DNA from: DASPFV01 sp035620975
GTDB taxonomy: Bacteria > Acidobacteriota > Vicinamibacteria > Vicinamibacterales > 2-12-FULL-66-21
Reading direction: 5' to 3'
NCBI GenBank assembly: GCA_035620975.1
Contig: DASPFV010000136.1
Span: 1-14,881, forward strand
Length of the DNA stretch: 14,881 bases
Shown: piece by piece, positions 1 to 6,355 of the stretch
Layout: every line of letters begins with the position of its first letter
Numbering within the stretch: the first letter of the stretch is position 1
The notes under the pieces: generated by a model
Database searches by the model: none
What the model was told of the DNA's origin: nothing
The model's input: only the letters and a program-made list of their open reading frames with translations
Translations under genes and position numbers: made by a program

Positions 1-17
1 ACCCCGGGGAGCCGACG

Positions 18-2009
18 ATGAGAGACGGTAGATCGCAGTTTCGGCATCCTCGCGGCTCAGGTGGGCGTACACGGCCGATCGTCCGCCTCCGAGCCGCGTG
101 CCTGGCCATGTGCGCGATCGGTGCGGTCGCGGTTTCACTCCAGGCCCAGATCAACCTCCGTGTCGAGAGACCGGAGGAACGGCCGCGCTGGGGCGCGTAC
201 GGGCCAGGCGACGCGTCCAACCCCGATTTCGTCGTCGCCGAGCCGTTTGCCACGCCGGAATGGGCGGTGCTGCAGCGGGAGCTGTTCCGCGTCGTGAATC
301 TCGCGACCGAGCGCTTCTTCGAACGCTACTTCGATTCCCGCGGCTACCTGCTGGCCGACCCGCGCTGGGGCGCCAACGACGGCCCGGACGACGCGATCGA
401 GAGCGTCAATCGCTGGCCCCAGTTCCACGCCCTCGGTGGCTCGGATCGCGTGAAGCAGATGTACTCGCGGGTCTACGAAGGCCACGTGCAGCAGATGTCG
501 GAGCCGGCGCGGACCGCGACTTCCCGGCCGTCGCACCTCTCCTATGCGCGGGACGGGATGTACTACAAGGAGTTCCTGCCGCACGCGGACTGGATGCACA
601 TCTCGGAATCGATGCTGGTGTTCACCAAGATGGGGCTGTCGGATCCGAACGATCCGCAGCTGCGCGCCCGGACCCGCCGCTTCGCCGATTTCTATACCGG
701 TGACGATCCGGGCGCGCCGAACTACGACCCCCGACACAAGATCATCCGGAGCATGTACAACGGCAGCCGCGGCCCGCTGATGCGATCGACGAACGCGGTC
801 GACTGGGTCGGCGATCCGACCGAGCTCCGCAACAGGTATGGAGCCGGCCACGGAGAGAGCAATTTCGAAGAGTTCCTGTTCCACTTCAAGGACTATCACG
901 ACACGCTGGGAGACGTTCCGCTCAACCTCCTGTCGACCGGGCTGGCGCTGAATGCCTACATGCTCGAAGGCGAGCAGAAGTATCGCGACTGGATCCTCGA
1001 GTACGTCGGCGCCTGGTACGACCGCATGGCGGCCAACAACTGGATCATCCCGAGCCTGATCGGGCTCGACGGCAGGATCGGGGGGGAAACCGGAAAGTGG
1101 TACGCGGGCGCCTACGGCTGGAGCTTCACCGTCGATCACAACAGCCCGCCGGGCAGCCGTCTGGACGACCGCGAGCGCACGCGATGGGCGTTCCCCGGAT
1201 TCATGAACGCCTACATGCTGACGCGCGACGACCGGTTCCTGCAGGCCTGGCGGAACCAGGACGACGTCATCAACCGGGCGGGTCGGATGATCGACGGCGT
1301 CTGGCACACGCCGCGGATGTACGGCAATCCCGGGTGGAGCCGCGAGGGCTACACCGACCGGGACGGCTGGTACAGCTTCCGGCCGCGCGAGCAGGAGAAC
1401 ATGCTCGAGCTCTATGTCCTCGGGTGGAAACCGGAGGACCGGCGCCGGATCACGTCGAATCCGTGGCTCGAGTACCTCGAGGGTGCGAATCCGGGCTACG
1501 CGGTGAACGCGTTCCGCGCCGACATCGAGGACGTCAAGACGCGCGTGCGCCTGATGCGCGAGGACCGCACGTCCGCCGATATGCGCCTGTTCGACGATCC
1601 GATGGAGATGAACCCGGCGAGCGTCACGTCGCTCATCCGGTTGATGGGTGGCGGCCTGCACGACGCGCGGCGGGCGGGCGTGTGGTTCACGACGCTGCGG
1701 TACTTCGACCCGGCGCGTGCAAGGTCGGGCGTGCCAGAGGATGTCGCCGCCCTCGTCGAACGGATGAGCGCCGATCGCGTCTCGGTGTCACTCGTGAACC
1801 TGAGTCCCGTCGACGTGCGGCGGGTGATCGTGCAGGGCGGCGGCTACGCCGAGCACCAGCTGGTGTCGGTGATGCATCGTGGGGAACGCCAGCCCATCGA
1901 TCATCCCTGGTTCCAGGTCACGCTGGAGCCGGGCTCGGGCGCCACGCTGGAACTGGAGATCCGGCGCTACGCCAACCAGCCGACGCTCAGCTTTCCGTGG
2001 GACCGATGA
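18..2009 (+). CDS. Exported protein of unknown function, probable alpha/alpha-toroid with C-terminal beta domain
   Basis: The 663-residue product is exported: a basic N-terminus (residues 1-24) is followed by a hydrophobic stretch (about 25-42) ending in LQAQ, a plausible signal-peptidase I site. The body, about 80-480, is rich in Trp, Tyr, Asp and Arg, with repeated helix-like segments (for example around 95-105, 190-205, 300-335 and 395-412). This resembles the toroids of polysaccharide lyases and some glycoside hydrolases. Residues about 585-650 look like a small beta-sandwich and include GSGATLELEI. I do not recognise the family and cannot point to catalytic residues; acidic and aromatic clusters such as NFEEF (282-286) and WSFTVDH (368-374) are only candidates. 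The ATG at 18 is chosen because GGGGAG lies six bases upstream and the signal peptide follows. It is convergent with the ADOP gene. The coding call is firm; the fold is inference. Confidence 0.85.
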   Translation: MRDGRSQFRHPRGSGGRTRPIVRLRAACLAMCAIGAVAVSLQAQINLRVERPEERPRWGAYGPGDASNPDFVVAEPFATPEWAVLQRELFRVVNLATERFFERYFDSRGYLLADPRWGANDGPDDAIESVNRWPQFHALGGSDRVKQMYSRVYEGHVQQMSEPARTATSRPSHLSYARDGMYYKEFLPHADWMHISESMLVFTKMGLSDPNDPQLRARTRRFADFYTGDDPGAPNYDPRHKIIRSMYNGSRGPLMRSTNAVDWVGDPTELRNRYGAGHGESNFEEFLFHFKDYHDTLGDVPLNLLSTGLALNAYMLEGEQKYRDWILEYVGAWYDRMAANNWIIPSLIGLDGRIGGETGKWYAGAYGWSFTVDHNSPPGSRLDDRERTRWAFPGFMNAYMLTRDDRFLQAWRNQDDVINRAGRMIDGVWHTPRMYGNPGWSREGYTDRDGWYSFRPREQENMLELYVLGWKPEDRRRITSNPWLEYLEGANPGYAVNAFRADIEDVKTRVRLMREDRTSADMRLFDDPMEMNPASVTSLIRLMGGGLHDARRAGVWFTTLRYFDPARARSGVPEDVAALVERMSADRVSVSLVNLSPVDVRRVIVQGGGYAEHQLVSVMHRGERQPIDHPWFQVTLEPGSGATLELEIRRYANQPTLSFPWDR

Positions 2010-2082
2010 GGTCGGGCGGCCTCCCGTCCTTCACCTCACCCGCCGCTGGGTCTTTCCTCACGCCTCGATCACCCGGAAGACC
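2008..2082. terminator. Possible weak bidirectional terminator between convergent genes
   Basis: Two short imperfect hairpins lie between the ends of the converging genes. At 2008-2023, GAGGTC pairs with GGCCTC around a 4-base loop, with one G-U pair. At 2049-2082, GGTCTTTCC pairs with GGAAGACC, leaving one T bulged. Neither has a clear T-tract on either strand, so this is a position-based guess. Confidence 0.25.
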
Positions 2083-2105
2083 GAGCCCCACGGGATCCCA
2101 TCACT

Positions 2106-4721
2106 TCATTCCTCGCGCAGCACGCGCATCGGGTCGACGCGTGCCGCCCGGACCGCCGGCCAGAGTGACGACAGCACGGCCGTGCCGGTCATCAGCAGGA
2201 GCACCCCCGCGAACGTGGGCACATCCAGCGGAGAAATGGCGTAGAGCATGCCCGAGACCGCGCGGCCCAGTGCCGCCGCGAGCCAGAGACCCACCAGACA
2301 GCCGGTCAGCGACACGAGGATGCCCTGCCGCAGGAGCGCCGTGGCAATGTCGTGGCGGCGCGCGCCCATCGCCAGACGCACGCCAATCTCGCGCCGCCGC
2401 ATGCTCACCAGATAGCTCAACGTTCCGTACAGCCCCACGGCGGCGAGGGTCACGGCCGTCAGGGCAAAGGCGCTCAACAGCGCCGTTCGCAATCTGTTCT
2501 CGGCAAGGGTGTCGGAGAGACGCTCGTCCAGCGGCATCACCTCGTACATGGAGCGTCGGGGTTCGAGCTCCTGAAGCTTCCGCCGGATCGTGTCCGCCAT
2601 GGCCATCGGCTCGGCGCGTGTTCGGACGAGGAAGAGCGGAGCGGGAACCGGAGCGCTCTGGCACCAATACACGATCGCCGGCGGCTCCCGATTGAGCCCG
2701 TCCTCCCTGGCATCCGCGACGACGCCGACGATCCGTCCGGCTGCGAGAAACGGATTCGTCGGTACGTGCTCCACGTGCCGGCCGATGGGAGTCGCGCCCG
2801 GAACGTAGAGCTCGGCAAACCTGCGGTTTACCACCGCCGCCGGCGCAGCCGGTTCGCGGGGGCACGCCTCACCCGCAACGACTGGAATCCGCACTGTCCC
2901 GAAATATCCCTCGGACACGACGCGGGTGCTGGCCGCGATCCGCTGGTCGGGAGTCGCCTCCCCCTCGAGGATGCGGAATTCCGTCTGGCGTTGGAACGGG
3001 ACTCCGGGCGCCGCCAGCGACGTCGCGGCCGCGCCGATTCCGGGCAGCGATCGCAGGGCGTCGAGCGTCAGGTCGATGCGCCGCGCGAGCGCCTCGATGT
3101 CGGTCGTCTCTCCCCAGTTCCCTGTGATGCGGAACGTGAGCACGCGGTCGAACTCGAACCCGGGCGAGACGCGGCCGAGGGCGTCGAAGCTTCGGAGCAG
3201 GAGTCCGGCGCCGAACAGCAGCGGGACCGCCAGCGTGATCTGCACGCCGACGAGGAGCCAGTGCAGCCGGTACGTCGCGGGAATGCCGCTGCGGCTCCGA
3301 TGGGCAAGCGACTCGCCTGTCTGCCGGCTGGTATGGCGCACGGCGGGAAGCAGGCCGAAGAGGAGCGTCGCGCCTGCCGCGCAGGACAGCGAGTAGGCCA
3401 CCAGCGTCCAGTCCAGTCGAAGCTCCGCGATCCGCGGCAGGCTGCCCGCCAGCACGTGGAACATCCGGAGCGCCCCCGCCGCCACGAGCAGGCCGACGAG
3501 CGACCCGAGGGCTGCCAGGACCAGCGCTTCCGTGAGGAGCTGCCGGATGATCGACGCACGCGAGGCGCCGAGCGAATATCGAATCGAGATCTCCTGCTGC
3601 CGGTCGGCCGTCCGCGCCAGCAACAGTGCGGCGACGTTCGTACAGGCGATCAGGAGGAGCAGCGAGACTGCCGCAAACAGCAGCCAGAGCGATCGCCCCA
3701 CGCCGCCGACGATCACGTCTTTCAGCGGGCGCACGCGCACGGCCAGCGCGGCGTCGGTAGCCGGGTATTTCGCCCCGAGCTCCGCCTGGATCCGGTCGAG
3801 ATCGGCCTGGGCCTGCGTCGCCGTGATGCCGGGCTTCAGGCGCCCGACCACCGTGAACCAGGTGGACCGCCGGTCCTGCGCGTACGGCGCGTCGAGCGGA
3901 CTCGGCCGCCAGACGTCGACGTCTCGAAGCGGAAAAAGGAACGACGCCGGCATCACGCCGACGATCGGGTACCACTGCTGTCCGACCCGCAACGGACGGC
4001 CGAGGACGTTGGGGTCGGAGCCGAACCGCCGTGCCCAGAACCGCTCGCTGATCACGACCACCCCCGGGCCTCCGAATCGCTCCTCCTCCGGCGTGAAGAT
4101 CCGGCCGAGCGCCGGAATCACGCCCCACACCTGGAAGAACCGGGGCCCGACCCATGCAGCAGCGATTCGTTCCGGCAGCTCGCCCGACGTCTCCGAGATC
4201 TCGTCGGGGTAGTAGCCGGTGATGGCCTGAAACGTGCCGTTCATCCGCTGCCAGTCCGCGAGCCGCAGCGAGGCCACGAACGTGGCGGGATTCGCGGTCT
4301 TCGGCTCGTACTGTTCGAGCAGCATCAACTGATCGGCCTCGGGGAAGGCCAGCGGCCTCAGGAGGACGGCGTTGATGGCGGAAAAGACGGCGCTGTTCCC
4401 GCCGATGCCGAGCGCGAGCGTGAGGATGACCACACCCGCAAACCCGGGGCGCTTGACGAGCGCGCGGCAGGCATATCGCAGGTTGCGGGCGGCGCCTTCC
4501 CACAGGCCGACACCGCGCGCATCCCGGCAGCGTTCCTTCACCTGGTCCAGCCCGCCGAACTCCAGGCGCACGCGGCGTGCGGCTTCCACGGGCGTGAGGC
4601 CCGTCCGCACGTACTTCTCGGTCTGGCGCTCGACGTGGAACCGCAGCTCGTCGTCGAGATCGCGCTCGACGGAGGTGCGCCGGAACACGGCGCGGAGCCG
4701 ATGCAGGAGGTCCCTCAGCAT
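2106..4721 (-). CDS. ADOP-family ABC transporter permease (FtsX/MacB-like, duplicated)
   Basis: This is an inner-membrane permease of 871 residues, the usual ADOP size. Residues about 10-70 form the family's soluble prefix (ERDLDDELRFHVERQ, then GLTPVEAARR and EFGG). A transmembrane helix at about 95-120 leads into a periplasmic MacB-like domain (about 125-335). Three further helices (about 345-370, 395-418 and 438-460) form an FtsX domain. The layout then repeats, with a helix at about 486-510, a second periplasmic domain (about 515-735) and FtsX helices at about 746-770, 800-820 and 838-858. The coupling motif beside the first FtsX helix is present twice, as EISIRYSLGAS (377-387) and EIGVRLAMGAR (778-788). 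No ATPase gene adjoins it, as is usual for this orphan family. Its start lies 10 bases after the padR stop, so the two are probably co-transcribed. MacB relatives drive efflux or lipoprotein-linked transport by mechanotransmission; the substrate here is unknown. Confidence 0.95.
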   Translation of the reverse strand: MLRDLLHRLRAVFRRTSVERDLDDELRFHVERQTEKYVRTGLTPVEAARRVRLEFGGLDQVKERCRDARGVGLWEGAARNLRYACRALVKRPGFAGVVILTLALGIGGNSAVFSAINAVLLRPLAFPEADQLMLLEQYEPKTANPATFVASLRLADWQRMNGTFQAITGYYPDEISETSGELPERIAAAWVGPRFFQVWGVIPALGRIFTPEEERFGGPGVVVISERFWARRFGSDPNVLGRPLRVGQQWYPIVGVMPASFLFPLRDVDVWRPSPLDAPYAQDRRSTWFTVVGRLKPGITATQAQADLDRIQAELGAKYPATDAALAVRVRPLKDVIVGGVGRSLWLLFAAVSLLLLIACTNVAALLLARTADRQQEISIRYSLGASRASIIRQLLTEALVLAALGSLVGLLVAAGALRMFHVLAGSLPRIAELRLDWTLVAYSLSCAAGATLLFGLLPAVRHTSRQTGESLAHRSRSGIPATYRLHWLLVGVQITLAVPLLFGAGLLLRSFDALGRVSPGFEFDRVLTFRITGNWGETTDIEALARRIDLTLDALRSLPGIGAAATSLAAPGVPFQRQTEFRILEGEATPDQRIAASTRVVSEGYFGTVRIPVVAGEACPREPAAPAAVVNRRFAELYVPGATPIGRHVEHVPTNPFLAAGRIVGVVADAREDGLNREPPAIVYWCQSAPVPAPLFLVRTRAEPMAMADTIRRKLQELEPRRSMYEVMPLDERLSDTLAENRLRTALLSAFALTAVTLAAVGLYGTLSYLVSMRRREIGVRLAMGARRHDIATALLRQGILVSLTGCLVGLWLAAALGRAVSGMLYAISPLDVPTFAGVLLLMTGTAVLSSLWPAVRAARVDPMRVLREE

Positions 4722-4731
4722 GCGCCTGCTT

Positions 4732-5064
4732 CTATTTCATGTCCATCACGAGGGCTACCGCGGCAATCAGCTTGCGCCAGCTCTGGGCTTCGGTGGCCAG
4801 CTGATTCCGTCCCTTCTTCGTCAGCGCGTAGTACTTGGCGCGACGGTTGTTGTCGGAGATCCCCCATTCAGCCGTGATCCACCCGCGGCGTTCGAGCCGG
4901 TGGAGCGCCGGGTACAGGGACCCCTGAGGCACCTGGAGCACCTCGCGCGAGACCTGCTGAATCCGTTCGGAGATGGCCCAGCCATGCTGAGGCCCGAGGG
5001 CAAGCGTTCTGAGGATCAAGAGATCCAGCGTGCCCTGGGGCAGATCGATGCGGTCGTCTTCCAT
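4732..5064 (-). CDS. PadR-family transcriptional regulator
   Basis: This 110-residue regulator is the short (subfamily-2-like) PadR type: a winged helix-turn-helix with a single C-terminal dimerisation helix. The N-terminal segment DLPQGTLDLLILRTLALGPQHGWAI (residues 7-31) and the recognition-helix region VPQGSLYPALHRLERRGWI (45-63) are classic PadR. The wing follows at 64-80, with RRAKYYALT. Residues about 86-110 form the dimerisation helix. The ATG at 5064 has AAGGTGA about six bases upstream. The gene is first in an operon with the ADOP permease. PadR proteins of this kind normally repress their own operon and are released by a small ligand. A perfect inverted repeat at 5079-5120 is the likely binding site; the ligand cannot be predicted. 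Confidence 0.95.
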   Translation of the reverse strand: MEDDRIDLPQGTLDLLILRTLALGPQHGWAISERIQQVSREVLQVPQGSLYPALHRLERRGWITAEWGISDNNRRAKYYALTKKGRNQLATEAQSWRKLIAAVALVMDMK

Positions 5065-5078
5065 GGCGTCTCACCTTC

Positions 5079-5123
5079 CGCTTCTACAGGAGTACTATGC
5101 CACAGCTTCCTGTAGAAGCGCAA
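5079..5123 (-). promoter_or_regulatory. Putative padR-ADOP promoter with perfect 13-bp palindromic operator
   Basis: Left arm CGCTTCTACAGGA (5079-5091) and right arm TCCTGTAGAAGCG (5108-5120) are exact reverse complements separated by 16 bases. On the minus strand a weak -35 (TTGCGC, 5123-5118) and -10 (CATAGT, 5099-5094) are 18 bases apart. They predict a start near 5087, about 22 bases before the padR ATG. The arms therefore cover the -35/spacer and the transcription start, where autorepression would work. The same palindrome could fold as RNA and end transcription of the gene stopping at 5157, but it has no U-tract. The repeat is seen directly; its role is inferred. Confidence 0.6.
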
Positions 5124-5156
5124 GACGACGCCGGAGGCGTTCCTGGAATCGCAGGT

Positions 5157-5606
5157 CTACTTCGCCGCCTCTTTCCGCGTTGCCGTGCCCACCATCACGT
5201 ACGCGCCGCCGGCGAAATCAATCTGGGCGCCCGTCTTGCCGTCCTTCTCCGGCGTCAGCGAGACGACGGCGTCGACGGGATTGCCTTCCCACGTGAACGT
5301 GTAGCCCAGCACGAGCGTCTCCTCGTCGAGCGACACGTCGGTGATGGCCTGCTTCGGCAGCGCCTCGGAGGCGATCTCGCCGACGACGGTCTCTTTCTCC
5401 ACCTTCACGGAGAGGTCGAACGTGCCCGGCCCGTTGGGTCCCTGCAGCGCGAGCGTCCATTCGCCGAGGAAAGGCTTCGCGGCGTCGGGCGTCACGGGCG
5501 CGGGCTGCGGCGAAGCCGCCGCCGGCTGTTGCGCCGTGGCGCCGACGGGCGGAGTCGCAAGGAAGGCTGCGGCGATCATCGCGCCGGAGATGAATGCTCT
5601 GATCAT
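5157..5606 (-). CDS. Small exported protein, lipocalin-like beta-barrel (hypothetical)
   Basis: The 149-residue product has a signal peptide (MIRAFISGAMIAAAFLATPP, cleavage probably near ATA at 23-25). An Ala/Pro/Gln-rich linker follows (about 26-44). The last domain, about 46-145, alternates short beta strands and opens with FLGEWTLALQ. That opening resembles the G-x-W start of lipocalin-like domains common in Acidobacteriota. Two further hydrophobic strands are TLVLGYTFTW (97-106) and GAYVMVGTATR (134-144). The open frame reaches 5714, but the upstream 36 codons are Arg-rich and unlike a signal peptide, so the ATG at 5606 is preferred. AGGAG lies 13 bases upstream, a longer gap than usual. 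No enzymatic motif is visible. It is divergent from the gene at 5791, whose product is also a small exported beta-rich protein, so the two may be functionally related. Confidence 0.8.
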   Translation of the reverse strand: MIRAFISGAMIAAAFLATPPVGATAQQPAAASPQPAPVTPDAAKPFLGEWTLALQGPNGPGTFDLSVKVEKETVVGEIASEALPKQAITDVSLDEETLVLGYTFTWEGNPVDAVVSLTPEKDGKTGAQIDFAGGAYVMVGTATRKEAAK

Positions 5607-5634
5607 GTCTTTGTCATCGCTCCTGAGGGGCGAG

Positions 5635-5643
5635 ATGGTAGCA
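5635..5643 (-). promoter_or_regulatory. Predicted extended -10 promoter for the small exported protein
   Basis: The minus strand reads TGCTACCAT, which fits an extended -10 (TGn plus TACCAT) in a GC-rich genome. It would start transcription near 5628, giving a leader of about 22 bases that still includes the AGGAG at 5624-5620. No convincing -35 is visible. The core GCTACnAT also appears before the genes starting at 12370 and 12878. Confidence 0.45.
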
Positions 5644-5790
5644 CGGCCGGTGGGGACGCGGCGGCGCCGGAGGAAACCGAAGGTCTTCGACCCCCAAGCC
5701 TCAGAAGAATTCACTTGCCCCTGCCAGTATCGCTGAGCCAGACTCCGTGCCCGAATTCAGCGACCTCGTAAACAGGAGGGGCAGGCGATC

Positions 5791-6246
5791 ATGAAGCATC
5801 TTTTGACGGCGGTTCTCCTCGTGGGCTTCGTCAGCGGGACGTCCTTCGCCCAGGCGGGCGATCCGCTGATCGGAACATGGAAACTCAACCCCGAGAAATC
5901 GAAAGGCGCCAAGAGCGGCAGCACGACGATCGAGGCGGCGGGTCAGGGCGTGAAGTTCAGTGTCGACCTGGTGAGTGCGGATGGCACGGTCAACCGGTGG
6001 GGGTTTACCGCGAACTACGACGGGAAGGACGCCCCGGTCACCGGCAAGAGTCCGTACGGCGATACGGCGGCCCTGACCCGGGTGGACGCGAAGACGGTGC
6101 GAATCACCAGCAAGCACGGGGGGAAGGTCACGGTTGTCTCGACGATCGTCGTGTCGGCGGACGGCAAGACACGGACCACGACGACGAAGGGCACCGACGC
6201 CAAGGGGCAGCCGATCGACGTGGTCTCGGTCTACGAGAAGCAATAG
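5791..6246 (+). CDS. Exported lipocalin-like protein (hypothetical)
   Basis: The 151-residue product has a clean signal peptide (MKHLLTAVLLVGFVSGTSFA, predicted cleavage after residue 20). The mature part begins with GTWKLNPEKSK (28-38). This is the signature opening of a widespread acidobacterial family of secreted lipocalin-like barrels. The rest is a series of beta strands spaced by Gly, Asp and Lys turns (VNRWGFTANYDGK, KTVRITSKHGGKV, KTRTTTTKGTDAKG). It is rich in Lys and Thr and has no Cys. AGGAGGG lies about 10 bases before the ATG. It probably binds a small or lipidic ligand in the periplasm or is secreted, but nothing in the sequence names the ligand. Transcription probably ends at the strong hairpin just downstream. 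Confidence 0.88.
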   Translation: MKHLLTAVLLVGFVSGTSFAQAGDPLIGTWKLNPEKSKGAKSGSTTIEAAGQGVKFSVDLVSADGTVNRWGFTANYDGKDAPVTGKSPYGDTAALTRVDAKTVRITSKHGGKVTVVSTIVVSADGKTRTTTTKGTDAKGQPIDVVSVYEKQ

Positions 6247-6255
6247 CCGGCCCCC

Positions 6256-6299
6256 GCATCCGGTGACCCGCGCCCCGGCCGGCGCCTGTCACCGGATGC
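6256..6299. terminator. Strong bidirectional hairpin terminator between convergent genes
   Basis: GCATCCGGTGAC (6256-6267) and GTCACCGGATGC (6288-6299) are perfect 12-bp complements. Inside, GCGCC (6270-6274) pairs with GGCGC (6281-6285) around a 6-base loop, so the whole forms one long hairpin. It begins ten bases after the stop at 6246 and ends 56 bases before the end of the converging gene. The symmetry would let it act on both strands. There is no T-tract, so it may be a non-canonical terminator or an mRNA 3'-end stabiliser. Confidence 0.7.
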
Positions 6300-6355
6300 C
6301 TGGCACGGCGGGCCGCCTCGATCTCCAGTCCCGTCGCTACCGGCGGGAGAGGGCG

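Noticed and set aside
135..1661. 508-aa minus-strand frame opposite the first gene
   Set aside because: Composition is Val/Arg/Ala/Pro-biased and lacks any domain; the plus-strand gene has the signal peptide and ribosome binding site.
2352..4877. 841-aa open frame on the plus strand opposite the ADOP gene
   Set aside because: It is fully antisense to a clear permease, has Arg/His/Glu-rich low-complexity composition, no signal or domain and no ribosome binding site. Such frames arise from third-position GC bias.
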